This document shows, in pieces, positions 46,012 through 54,334 of a stretch of DNA of 57,057 nucleotides. Under the pieces are notes generated by a model. The model was not told where the DNA came from, searched no databases, and was given only the letters and a program-made list of their open reading frames with translations. This stretch comes from Rickettsiales bacterium (lineage in GTDB: Bacteria; Pseudomonadota; Alphaproteobacteria; Rickettsiales; JALZUV01). The position numbers were made by a program, and so were the translations under genes. Each line of letters starts with the position of its first letter. Positions within the stretch are counted from its first letter, which is position 1. The stretch is from NCBI GenBank assembly GCA_029252805.1, contig JAQXAR010000005.1:1-57057 (forward strand), written 5' to 3'.

Positions 46012-47751
46012 TTATCCTCCGCTTGGAGAGATAATCGTTCCTTCATTTAAGAGTTCCAGTAAGATATCTGATTGTAGCTGATTGGTTTGCGCCGCGACGG
46101 CGATCGCTGCACTATTTTGCACCTGTAATGATGCAAATGTAGTGGAAGTTGCCGCGATATCGGTATCGCTTAAGACGGCCTTAGCGTCGCTCTGGTTTTG
46201 GATTAACTGTGCAGCATTATTCGTGATATAATCAGAGCGTTCGGCCAGTGAGCCGACATAAGCGCGCATTGCGGTGACCGCCCGGGTCGCTGTTTGTAGC
46301 TCAGTGATGGCAAAACTGGCTTCTGCGCGGGTTCGCACCCGTATATCTCCTGGTATGGTGAAGAGCGAATCGAGTGTTGCATCCACAATATCATATTCAA
46401 GCACTTCTGAACCCACGCCTGAAATATCGAATGAGAGCGTTTCAGTACCTGCCAGTGCGCTACCAAGGATAAAGCCACCATCGCTAAATTGAAGTTGTTC
46501 GACATTACTGAGCACGTCGGTTCCGTTAGGGCTACCCGCGCGGTTATCGGTAACGATATAATCACCCTTATAGTTTTGAGAAATACTGTAATCTGCTCTG
46601 GCACCATCGAACGAGACAATGTCCGTTCCGGCGCCGCCATCTATCGTGTCATTGCCGTCGAGGCCTCCTGCGCCTGAGGTGCTGAGTACGGCGCTAGTGA
46701 CGATACCTCCGCCTGTTAACGAGCTGACGACTTCTAACCCTTCGCCGCCACCATTTTCCCAATAAAGAACACGTATATCATGCAAGCCTGCCGTTAGGTT
46801 TACATTGCCATTTGAAAAAGCGAATCCGCGGTTGGTGGTTCGTTCTGTTACTGTCGTGCCATCAATAGAGAGGTTGAACCCATCGTCTGATCCGACGCTG
46901 AAATTATAAATTCCCGCAGCGGCTACATCAATTTGACCGTCAAATACAAAAACCATCCGGTTGGTAATGCTCGCGGCTAATACGGGGTCGCCTAACGAAG
47001 CGGTATCAACACCAAGAAAATTTGCGACGGTATTATTATGGCTGTTAATGGCTCCGTTTGGATAGTCGAGCGCGGTGGCAATAAAGCTCCCGGAAAGAGG
47101 TTGACCGCCTGCGACGATTGCCTCCGCCTGAGCTAAGGAGGTAATAGCGCCGGGGTTCCGGTATAAGCTTCCCGTCAATCCAGGAATCGTATTGGCGCCG
47201 GACATGATAAGATCATCGCCCGCTCCGGCTAAAATCGTATCATCGCCGCCAAAGCCTGTGATGGTTTCGCTTAATTCGCTGCCAAAAATCGTTTCATTTG
47301 TATTGTCACCGGTAATGATTTGGGTTTCATTTTGGTAACGATAGCCGTTAAGCACTTCAACGCCGTTAAAGTTGGTGGTTTGGGCGATGCGCTCAATCTC
47401 TTGTTTGAGGTTTTGAAACTCAGTATCTAAATAAATGCGTTCGTTTCCAGTAATGCCATCGCTATTGGCTTGGGTGGAAATCGCTGTCATTCGTAGTAAA
47501 ATATCTTGAATGTTTGAGAGCCCGCCCTCTGCGACCTGAAACAAGCTGCTTGCTTGTGCGACATTCGTTTGTACGGAGCGTGTTGATTCAATTTGATTGC
47601 GTAATGTTGAGGAAATGGAGAGACTCGCCACATCAACCTGTGCGCTGGTAAGCCGGTTACCAGACGAAAGTTGATCAATCGTCGTTTCAATCTTCTTCCT
47701 CAAACGTGAAGAAGAAAAGTTTGAACGACTATTTAGTGATGTAAGGTCCAA
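46012..47751 (-). CDS. Flagellin with an inserted RTX and PA14-like region
   Basis: 579 residues. Residues 1-137 form a flagellin N-terminal D0/D1 helix region (SSGNRLTSAQVDVASLSIS, AEGGLSNIQDILLRM, TNFNGVEVLNG). Residues ~475-570 form the flagellin C-terminal helices (RAYVGSLAERSDYITNNA, VQNSAAIAVAAQTNQLQ). The variable centre is replaced by glycine/aspartate RTX-type repeats (147-185, GFGGDDTILAGAGDD), a PA14-like beta domain (~188-345, GIYNFSVGSDDGFNLSIDG, AGLHDIRVLYWENGGG) and a second RTX-type block with an adhesin-style tail (~362-430, GLDGNDTIDGGAGTD; SNVEQLQFSDGG). The usual N-terminal motif is weak. It is a solo gene, with a sigma-54 promoter and no flagellar neighbours. Confidence 0.88.
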   Translation of the reverse strand: MDLTSLNSRSNFSSSRLRKKIETTIDQLSSGNRLTSAQVDVASLSISSTLRNQIESTRSVQTNVAQASSLFQVAEGGLSNIQDILLRMTAISTQANSDGITGNERIYLDTEFQNLKQEIERIAQTTNFNGVEVLNGYRYQNETQIITGDNTNETIFGSELSETITGFGGDDTILAGAGDDLIMSGANTIPGLTGSLYRNPGAITSLAQAEAIVAGGQPLSGSFIATALDYPNGAINSHNNTVANFLGVDTASLGDPVLAASITNRMVFVFDGQIDVAAAGIYNFSVGSDDGFNLSIDGTTVTERTTNRGFAFSNGNVNLTAGLHDIRVLYWENGGGEGLEVVSSLTGGGIVTSAVLSTSGAGGLDGNDTIDGGAGTDIVSFDGARADYSISQNYKGDYIVTDNRAGSPNGTDVLSNVEQLQFSDGGFILGSALAGTETLSFDISGVGSEVLEYDIVDATLDSLFTIPGDIRVRTRAEASFAITELQTATRAVTAMRAYVGSLAERSDYITNNAAQLIQNQSDAKAVLSDTDIAATSTTFASLQVQNSAAIAVAAQTNQLQSDILLELLNEGTIISPSGG

Positions 47752-47783
47752 ATTTCTCTCATAAAAGTTACAAATATTTTTAC

Positions 47784-47801
47784 GTGAGAGGGAAATCTCA
47801 C
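47784..47801 (-). other. Hairpin at the 5' end of the flagellin transcript
   Basis: GTGAGA pairs exactly with TCTCAC across a six-base loop. With the sigma-54 promoter placed upstream, transcription would begin about 47801, putting this stem at the very 5' end of a ~50-base leader. It may stabilise the mRNA or be a protein-binding site. Confidence 0.5.
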
Positions 47802-47811
47802 ATTAAATATA

Positions 47812-47827
47812 AGCAAAAATTGTGCCA
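47812..47827 (-). promoter_or_regulatory. Sigma-54 promoter of the flagellin gene
   Basis: On the minus strand this reads TGGCACAATTTTTGCT. It matches the sigma-54 pattern TGGCACGNNNNTTGCW at all fixed positions except one (A for G), with the GG and GC at the required spacing. The predicted start lies about 12 bases downstream, 50 bases before the ATG. Confidence 0.8.
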
Positions 47828-47939
47828 AAAAGAGGGATTGAGCGGTATTGGCTTTACATTGCTAAAATAAAGGCGAGGGGGCGGCTTTGCTTAAATCAAA
47901 GCTTTGGCATTTGTGAAAATTCACGTTAGAACAGCTCCT

Positions 47940-49331
47940 ATGACAGAAAAATCTTCAAATCCGATGTGGGGTGGGCGCTTTAGTGGCGGTCCTGCCAAAA
48001 TTATGGAACAGCTTAATGCGTCGATCGATTTCGATAAGCGTATGGCCGGACAAGATATTGCAGGCTCGCTTGCGCATGCAGAAATGTTGGCGAAAACCGG
48101 TATCTTAACCGAAGAAGAAGCGGCGGAAATTAGTCAAGGTTTGCGCGAAATTTTGGTGGAAATTCAGGCAGGAGACTTTACTTTTAGACCTGAGCTTGAA
48201 GATATTCATATGAATGTCGAATCGCGTTTGCGTGAAAAAATTGGTATGGTTTCAGGTAAGCTACACACGGCGCGTTCGCGTAACGACCAAGTAGCGACCG
48301 ATTTTAGGCTCTGGGTGCGTGATGCGATTGATGGATTGGATAGCGATCTGCAATTGGTGCAAGCGGCTTTGCTTGGTCAAGCGGCGGTACATGCAGAATC
48401 GGTTATGCCCGGTTTCACCCATTTACAGCCCGCACAGCCCGTGACGTTTGGCCACCACCTGCTCGCTTATGTTGAAATGTTTGGACGAGATCGTTCTCGT
48501 TTGAGCGATGCGCGTGTGCGTTTGAATGAATGTCCGTTAGGTTCTGCCGCTTTGGCCGGTACTGGTTTTGCGATTGATCGTGATCAAACCGCCAGTGCAT
48601 TAGGCTTTGATAGGCCCACCGTGAATTCACTCGATGCCGTGTCCGATCGTGACTTTGCGCTAGAGTTTTTGAGCGCCGCAGCCATTGCGGCAATGCATCT
48701 TTCACGTCTAGGCGAAGAGCTTGTCATGTGGGGTGCGCCTGCCTTTGGCTTCGTGACCCATTCCGATAGTTTTTCGACCGGTAGCTCTATCATGCCGCAG
48801 AAAAAGAACCCAGATGCCGCGGAATTAGTGCGCGGGAAAATGGGCCGTATTGCGAGCCAGTTTGACCGTTTACTCTTTGTGATGAAGGGGCTGCCATTGG
48901 CCTATAATAAAGATACGCAGGAAGATAAAGAACCGGTATTCGAAGCGGCTGAGCAGCTCTCGCTTTGCTTGCAAGTGACGGCGGGAATGATCGAAGAACT
49001 CACCGTGCATCCGCAGAAAATGCGCGCCGCATGTAATGCCGGCTTTCTTACGGCAACGGATCTAGCCGATTGGTTAGTGCGCGAGTTAGGCTTGCCTTTC
49101 CGCGATGCGCACCATGCGACGGCCGCCGCCGTACAAAAAGCCCAAGCCGCCGAGTGCGAGCTACATGAATTGCCACTCGCCGCCCTTAAGGAAGTGCATG
49201 CGGATATTACGGAGGCGGTGTTTGAGGTGTTATCGGTAGAGGCGTCAGTTGCAAGCCGTACGAGCTTCGGCGGAACCTCGCCCATGCGTGTGAAAGAATC
49301 CATTGAAGCGGCGATTGCGCGTTACCTTTAA
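47940..49331 (+). CDS. argH: Argininosuccinate lyase
   Basis: Final step of arginine synthesis: splits argininosuccinate into arginine and fumarate. The ATG at 47940 begins [17 protein letters not shown]; an upstream TTG (47904) is not supported. 463 residues is normal. Motifs: [33 protein letters not shown], and the catalytic loop [13 protein letters not shown]. It overlaps the next convergent gene by four bases. Confidence 0.95.
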   Translation: MTEKSSNPMWGGRFSGGPAKIMEQLNASIDFDKRMAGQDIAGSLAHAEMLAKTGILTEEEAAEISQGLREILVEIQAGDFTFRPELEDIHMNVESRLREKIGMVSGKLHTARSRNDQVATDFRLWVRDAIDGLDSDLQLVQAALLGQAAVHAESVMPGFTHLQPAQPVTFGHHLLAYVEMFGRDRSRLSDARVRLNECPLGSAALAGTGFAIDRDQTASALGFDRPTVNSLDAVSDRDFALEFLSAAAIAAMHLSRLGEELVMWGAPAFGFVTHSDSFSTGSSIMPQKKNPDAAELVRGKMGRIASQFDRLLFVMKGLPLAYNKDTQEDKEPVFEAAEQLSLCLQVTAGMIEELTVHPQKMRAACNAGFLTATDLADWLVRELGLPFRDAHHATAAAVQKAQAAECELHELPLAALKEVHADITEAVFEVLSVEASVASRTSFGGTSPMRVKESIEAAIARYL

Positions 49332-50467
49332 ACGGTTCGGTCAGTGCCTGCAGGTGCTTGGTTTGAACGATCAACCCAGTTATCAGCCTTTGCTTCTTGG
49401 CTGAGTGCTTGGGTGATTTTATCCACGACTTCTTCCGTGTTCATCTGACTGAAGCCTAATTCGCGATTCTGTATCAAGTATCTTGAGGTTCTCTCAATCA
49501 GTTCCGTTTGCTCGGCTTTAGGTAAATTAGCGAGCATTGAAGCCGCTTCTTGTATGATCCCATCTTTGGCATCATCGCCTTTCTTGCCGGTGCCACTTTC
49601 TTTGGAAGTGAGGCCAAGCACACTTGCACCAAAAAGGTAGGTGGCTAAAGCGCCCGCGCGGACCTGCCATACATTATGGAAGGCGGTAGATTGCTTGGCT
49701 GTGCCTTTCCAGTTTTTTTCAGAGAAGTCCTTTTTATCATCCATGACGCGTTTTGCAGAAAAGCCATTATTTGCCAAATAAAGACCAGAAGTTGCCTTAT
49801 TTGCATGCTGTTGTAAGAAGCGTCCCGCTTGTTCAAGTTTGGTACGAGCAGGGGGCATTTTTGCAATTTGTTCAGCAGTCTTTTCGGGCACAAATATCCC
49901 GATTAAGGCGCCGATAAGGACTGATACCCCCATGCCGAGTGTGCCGATGTTGTTTTTCTTTCCGTCTTTGCCAATACCATTGGCGATGACTCCGACAGAT
50001 CCTACAGCGAAACAGGTATGCATAATTTCAGAAGGAAAACGGTACGCAAAGTCGGTGACCTTATCGAACAGATTTTTATTCTTTTCTTCCATGGCGCGTG
50101 CTAATGCGTCGCCTTCAAGGTTCACGCCTTCATCTTTTAGATAAGCCGCTAATTTGTTCGAGAGTGCTTTCATCTCTTTGGCGGTTGATCGATTGCCAAA
50201 AAGAGCCATGGTAATGCCGCCAGCTGCCCAGAGGCCCATGCCAGCTACTTCTTTTATCTCACCTTTACGAGCTACATCGAGCTCTTTATAGCGTTTAGAG
50301 TTCTTGTCTGTAATGGCTTTCATCTCTTCTTTATAGCCATGTGCTAGGATCAAAGAGCGCGCGCCATAAGCACCGTCCGCGACGACGTAAGACGCGCCAA
50401 CGACGCGTCGTAAATTATCGGCGAAAAGATTGCTCTTTGCTTCTATCTCTGTGTTCTGTGAGTTCAT
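49328..50467 (-). CDS. Hypothetical integral membrane protein
   Basis: 379 residues with several hydrophobic segments ([34 protein letters not shown]-like, [29 protein letters not shown]) separated by charged, Lys/Glu-rich loops. No recognised domain. It is not part of an obvious operon. A perfect 6-bp dyad (50471-50486) lies just before the start codon, and the gene overlaps argH at its 3' end. Confidence 0.6.
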   Translation of the reverse strand: MNSQNTEIEAKSNLFADNLRRVVGASYVVADGAYGARSLILAHGYKEEMKAITDKNSKRYKELDVARKGEIKEVAGMGLWAAGGITMALFGNRSTAKEMKALSNKLAAYLKDEGVNLEGDALARAMEEKNKNLFDKVTDFAYRFPSEIMHTCFAVGSVGVIANGIGKDGKKNNIGTLGMGVSVLIGALIGIFVPEKTAEQIAKMPPARTKLEQAGRFLQQHANKATSGLYLANNGFSAKRVMDDKKDFSEKNWKGTAKQSTAFHNVWQVRAGALATYLFGASVLGLTSKESGTGKKGDDAKDGIIQEAASMLANLPKAEQTELIERTSRYLIQNRELGFSQMNTEEVVDKITQALSQEAKADNWVDRSNQAPAGTDRTV

Positions 50468-50470
50468 CTC

Positions 50471-50486
50471 ATGCTAAATATAGCAT
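50471..50486. promoter_or_regulatory. Short dyad before the hypothetical membrane protein gene
   Basis: ATGCTA at 50471-50476 and TAGCAT at 50481-50486 are a perfect inverted repeat with a four-base spacer, three bases upstream of the ATG. It could occlude ribosome binding or be an operator; there is no Shine-Dalgarno in this stretch. Confidence 0.35.
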
Positions 50487-50501
50487 TTCTATGTTACGGT
50501 C

Positions 50502-50530
50502 TTGTGAAGGTGGAGCGAATTTGTTAGATA
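50502..50530 (+). promoter_or_regulatory. Possible promoter of lysK
   Basis: TTGTGA (50502-50507) and TAGATA (50525-50530) are 17 bases apart and read toward lysK. The start codon lies 38 bases further on, with AAGGA just before it. Confidence 0.4.
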
Positions 50531-50568
50531 TAACACCTTATTTTCGCTGCATTTTTTAAGGATACCCC

Positions 50569-52170
50569 ATGACAGACTCAAAAACACTCGCGCTACAAGC
50601 CAAAGCGTGGCCCTTTGCCGAAGCTCGTAACTTAGTGAAGCGCTTTAAAAATAAAGCTCCTTCAAAGGGTTATGCGTTATTTGAGACCGGGTATGGGCCG
50701 TCTGGCTTGCCGCATTTGGGCACGTTCCAAGAAGTGGCGCGTACCTGCTTGGTGATGCGTGCTTTTGAGGAAATGAGCGACATTCCGACTAAACTTTTCT
50801 GTATTTCGGATGATATGGACGGAATGCGTAAAATTCCGGAAAATTTACCGCAGCAAGAAATGCTAGCAGAACATCTCCATAAGCCGCTCACGCATGTGCC
50901 AGATCCATTCGGCACACATAAGAGCTTTGGCGATCATATGAATGCGAAATTGAATGAATTTTTGGATCATTTTGGCTTTGATTATGAGTTTAAATCGGCC
51001 ACCGATCTTTACAAAGATGGCACGTATGATGCTATGTTGAAAAGGGTGTGTCAGCGTTACGATGCGATCATGAAGGTGATGTTGCCAAGCTTAGGCGAGG
51101 AACGTCAGGCGACTTACAGCCCCTTCCTGCCGATCTCGCCTTCAACAGGCCGCGTGCTTTACGTACCAATGAAGCGTGTTGATAAAGAAAATTACACCAT
51201 CACCTTTGATGATGAAGATGGTACCGAACATACGATTCCTGTGACGGGTGGCCAATGTAAGCTACAATGGAAGCCCGATTTTGGCATGCGTTGGGCGGCG
51301 TTGGAAGTTGATTTCGAGATGTATGGCAAAGATCACCTCGTTAACGGAAAGCTCTATTCAGCCATCACACATATTCTGGGCGGAAACCCGCCGGAGCAAT
51401 TTAGTTACGAGTTATTTTTGGATGAAAAAGGCGGTAAAATTTCGAAATCCAAAGGCAATGGCCTGACGATTGATGAATGGCTGACTTATGCGCCGCGTGA
51501 ATCACTTGCTTATTATCTCTACCAATCACCGAAGAAGGCAAAACGTCTTTATTTCGATGTGATTCCCAAAGCGGTGGATGAGTATCGTACTCATCTTGCA
51601 AAATATCAAAGCCAAGATGAGTTGGTGAAGTTAGAGAATCCCGTTTGGCATATTCACGCTGGAAATCCGCCAGAAGTGGAGCTAGCAGATGTGAGTTTCG
51701 CATTGCTGCTTAACTTGGCAAGCGTCTGTAATCCTGAGGATAAATCGGTTTTATGGGGCTTTATTGGTCAATATGCAGAAGGCGCAACACCGCAAAAATA
51801 TCCTGCATTAGATGCACTTGCGGGTTATGCAGTACGCTATTATCACGACTTCGTGAAGCCGATGAAATCTTACCGCGCGGCGACGGAGAAAGAGCAAAAT
51901 GCGCTTCGTTATTTAGTGGAATTATTGTGTGCAGAGACCTCTCCTGAAGAAGGTGAAAGCATGTCTAGCCACTATATGAACAAGGTCTATACCGTTGGGC
52001 GCGAGCATTATGGCAAAGAGAATATGCGTGAATGGTTCGGCGCGATGTACGAAGTGTTACTTGGCCAAATGCAAGGCCCGCGCATGGGGAGTTTTATCGC
52101 CCTTTACGGCAAAGATGAAACGCTTGGCCTCATTGAAAAAGCCCTAAAGGGCGAGGATATGGCGGCGTGA
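50569..52170 (+). CDS. lysK: Class I lysyl-tRNA synthetase
   Basis: Charges tRNA-Lys with the class I fold found in archaea, alphaproteobacteria and spirochaetes. The 533-residue protein has the HIGH-equivalent GPSGLPHLGTF near residue 43 and the KMSKS-equivalent KISKSKGNG near residue 287; CISDDMDGMRKIPENLP is characteristic. It overlaps the HAD gene by four bases (GTGA). Confidence 0.95.
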   Translation: MTDSKTLALQAKAWPFAEARNLVKRFKNKAPSKGYALFETGYGPSGLPHLGTFQEVARTCLVMRAFEEMSDIPTKLFCISDDMDGMRKIPENLPQQEMLAEHLHKPLTHVPDPFGTHKSFGDHMNAKLNEFLDHFGFDYEFKSATDLYKDGTYDAMLKRVCQRYDAIMKVMLPSLGEERQATYSPFLPISPSTGRVLYVPMKRVDKENYTITFDDEDGTEHTIPVTGGQCKLQWKPDFGMRWAALEVDFEMYGKDHLVNGKLYSAITHILGGNPPEQFSYELFLDEKGGKISKSKGNGLTIDEWLTYAPRESLAYYLYQSPKKAKRLYFDVIPKAVDEYRTHLAKYQSQDELVKLENPVWHIHAGNPPEVELADVSFALLLNLASVCNPEDKSVLWGFIGQYAEGATPQKYPALDALAGYAVRYYHDFVKPMKSYRAATEKEQNALRYLVELLCAETSPEEGESMSSHYMNKVYTVGREHYGKENMREWFGAMYEVLLGQMQGPRMGSFIALYGKDETLGLIEKALKGEDMAA

Positions 52171-52985
52171 ATTTTCTAACGATTGCCGAAAATTATGATG
52201 CATTCCTTTGTGATCTTTGGGGGGTTATCCACGATGGAGATGAGCTGTATGATGGTGTGTTAGAATCGCTCGAGGCGTTGCATGCGATGGGTAAGAAGCT
52301 TCTCTTTCTATCCAATGCACCGCGACTGGCGGAGACGATCTTTACCCGTATGGATGATATGGGTGTAAAGCGCGAATGGTATCTCGGTGGGATGACATCG
52401 GGCGAAGGTGCTGTCAAATACTTGCAGCAAATGCCAGAGCCATTCACCGGAAAATATTATTATCTAGGTCTTGAAAAAGATACAGGCATGTTGCCGTTAA
52501 TTTCTCAAACCCGCGTTGGTTCGGTTGATGAAGCTGATTTTATTCTCAACGGTAATTTTGAGGCGTTGGGCCAGACCTATCCCGATATCCAGTCTATTGT
52601 AGAAGCCGCTGCTGCGCGCAAATTGCCGATGCTTTGCATCAACCCCGATATGGAAGTCACCAAAATGGATGGCACGCAGATTCTATGTGCGGGCCTGATC
52701 GCAGAGAAATATATCGAGCTGGGCGGACAGGTCGAATATATCGGCAAGCCTTATCCTTACGTGTTTGAGCTGGGGATGCAGATGCTGGGTAATCCGTCCA
52801 AAGACCGCGTGTTGATGATTGGCGATAATGTGCTGACCGATATTAAAGGCGGGAACGTGGCCGGTATCGACACCGTGTTTATCACGCAGGGGATCTTGCA
52901 GAATCAGAAATCAGGCGAGCAAACGGCGCAAGAATATTGTGTTGAGCGCGGTGTTACGCCGACGCATATTGTGAAAAGCCTATAG
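52167..52985 (+). CDS. HAD hydrolase of the TIGR01459 type
   Basis: A HAD-superfamily phosphatase of 272 residues. Motif I is FLCDLWGVIHDG, the cap substrate loop LFLSNAPRLAETI, and the last motif MIGDNVLTDIKGGNVAG. This family is found mainly in alphaproteobacteria and its substrate is unknown. The start is GTG overlapping the lysK stop, so the two are translationally coupled. It converges on lysA with a six-base overlap. Confidence 0.85.
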   Translation: MNFLTIAENYDAFLCDLWGVIHDGDELYDGVLESLEALHAMGKKLLFLSNAPRLAETIFTRMDDMGVKREWYLGGMTSGEGAVKYLQQMPEPFTGKYYYLGLEKDTGMLPLISQTRVGSVDEADFILNGNFEALGQTYPDIQSIVEAAAARKLPMLCINPDMEVTKMDGTQILCAGLIAEKYIELGGQVEYIGKPYPYVFELGMQMLGNPSKDRVLMIGDNVLTDIKGGNVAGIDTVFITQGILQNQKSGEQTAQEYCVERGVTPTHIVKSL

Positions 52986-54227
52986 CCAATCCGGCATTTG
53001 CTGATTGGCAATCATCTCTTCGTAGCTTGGGCGTTTGCGAATCACGGCCCAGTCGGCGCCATTGACCAATATTTCAGGAATCATCGGGCGTGAGTTATAT
53101 TCATTGCTCATGCTGCCGCCATAAGCTCCGCAAGAACGGATGGCGATCAGGTCCTCTGATTTTGGATTAACGAGCGGGCGATCTTTACCGAAAATATCAC
53201 TGCTCTCGCAAACAGGGCCTACGATATGGTGAGGCGCTGGCGTATCGTTACTCTCAACAACCGGCACAATCTCATGGTATGAGTCGTAAAGGGCAGGGCG
53301 CATGAGGTCATTCATTGCCGCATCGACAATCACGTATTTATCTTTGAGATAGATCACTTTGGTGATCATAATTCCGGCATTGGCAGCGATCATGCGGCCT
53401 GGCTCGAACAGTAAAGTACCCTCAAATTCGCCGATCTCTTCACGTACGGCTTTGGCGTAATCGGTCGGCAGGGGTGGGGTTTGCGTTTCATCGCCGTAAG
53501 GCACGCCGAGGCCGCCGCCTAGATCGAGCGTTTGGATACCATGACCGCTCGCGCGTAACTCATTCGTCATTTGCAAAATAGCGCGGAAAGCTTGGCGGAA
53601 CGGCGTGAGTGAGGTGAGCTGCGAGCCAATATGCATCGACACGCCTTGTACTTTTAAGTGCGGTAAGCTGGCAGAGTAATCATAAGCCTCGCGTACCACA
53701 TCAAAGGCGATCCCGAATTTACTTTCTTTTTGCCCGGTCGAGATTTTCTCGTGCGTTTGTGGGTCAACCGCCGGGTTTACGCGTAATGCAACAGGCGCTT
53801 TTAAATTTAGCGAACCGGCGACTTCATTCAGTGCATTTAACTCGGCCTGAGACTCGGCGTTAAATTGGAAGATGCCTTCTTTTAACGCATAAGCCATTTC
53901 GTCTTTGGTTTTGCCGACGCCAGAAAATACGATATCGCAGGCAGGGATACCCGCTTTGCGTGCGGCACGAATTTCACCAGCAGAAACTGTATCGGCGCCG
54001 CAACCTTGTGCGGCAAGCGTTTTCAGAATGGCGAGATTGCTATTGGCTTTGACAGCGAAACAAACCTTATGATCATAATCGCCGAGCACATCGTTAAACA
54101 CGTTAAAATGGCGGATGAAGGTCGCGCTAGAATAGCAATAAAACGGCGTGCCAACTTGCGCTGCAATTTCGTGCAGCGCTACATTCTCCGCATGGAGTTG
54201 GCCATTTTTATAAGTGAAATGATCCAT
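52980..54227 (-). CDS. lysA: Diaminopimelate decarboxylase
   Basis: Last step of lysine synthesis: decarboxylates meso-diaminopimelate. The 415-residue PLP enzyme has the Schiff-base Lys in CFAVKANSNLAIL, plus HIGSQLTSL, TLDLGGGLGVPYG, FEPGRMIAANAG and the CESSDIFGKDR motif. Its ATG overlaps the stop of the small lipoprotein gene lptM by one base. Confidence 0.95.
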   Translation of the reverse strand: MDHFTYKNGQLHAENVALHEIAAQVGTPFYCYSSATFIRHFNVFNDVLGDYDHKVCFAVKANSNLAILKTLAAQGCGADTVSAGEIRAARKAGIPACDIVFSGVGKTKDEMAYALKEGIFQFNAESQAELNALNEVAGSLNLKAPVALRVNPAVDPQTHEKISTGQKESKFGIAFDVVREAYDYSASLPHLKVQGVSMHIGSQLTSLTPFRQAFRAILQMTNELRASGHGIQTLDLGGGLGVPYGDETQTPPLPTDYAKAVREEIGEFEGTLLFEPGRMIAANAGIMITKVIYLKDKYVIVDAAMNDLMRPALYDSYHEIVPVVESNDTPAPHHIVGPVCESSDIFGKDRPLVNPKSEDLIAIRSCGAYGGSMSNEYNSRPMIPEILVNGADWAVIRKRPSYEEMIANQQMPDWL

Positions 54228-54325
54228 TAGCGAGTCGCCGTTTGTTGCGTTTCAGGCAATGCTAGATCGGTCTTATGGCCGCAAGCGGTGAGGGATAGGA
54301 TAAGGATGATGAGTAGAAATCGCAT
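54227..54325 (-). CDS. lptM: LptM-like small lipoprotein
   Basis: A 32-residue lipoprotein too short for ordinary gene calls: MRFLLIILILSLTACGHK, then Thr-Asp-Leu-Ala-Leu-Pro-Glu and a Gln/Thr tail. The lipobox LTAC gives Cys15 as the acylated residue. The CGHKTDLALP core resembles CGxKGPLxxP of LptM (YifL), a partner of the LptD LPS translocon. The location directly before lysA matches other alphaproteobacteria. The TAA stop shares its last base with the lysA ATG, so it is coupled. Confidence 0.75.
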   Translation of the reverse strand: MRFLLIILILSLTACGHKTDLALPETQQTATR

Positions 54326-54334
54326 GGCTAGCCT

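Noticed and set aside
46012-47751. Reading the flagellin-like gene as a plain RTX adhesin
   Set aside because: Both the N- and C-terminal helical regions match flagellin, and a sigma-54 promoter precedes it.
47752-47939. Sigma-28 type flagellin promoter
   Set aside because: No TAAA-N15-GCCGATAA-like element was convincing, while the sigma-54 element matches at nearly every fixed position.
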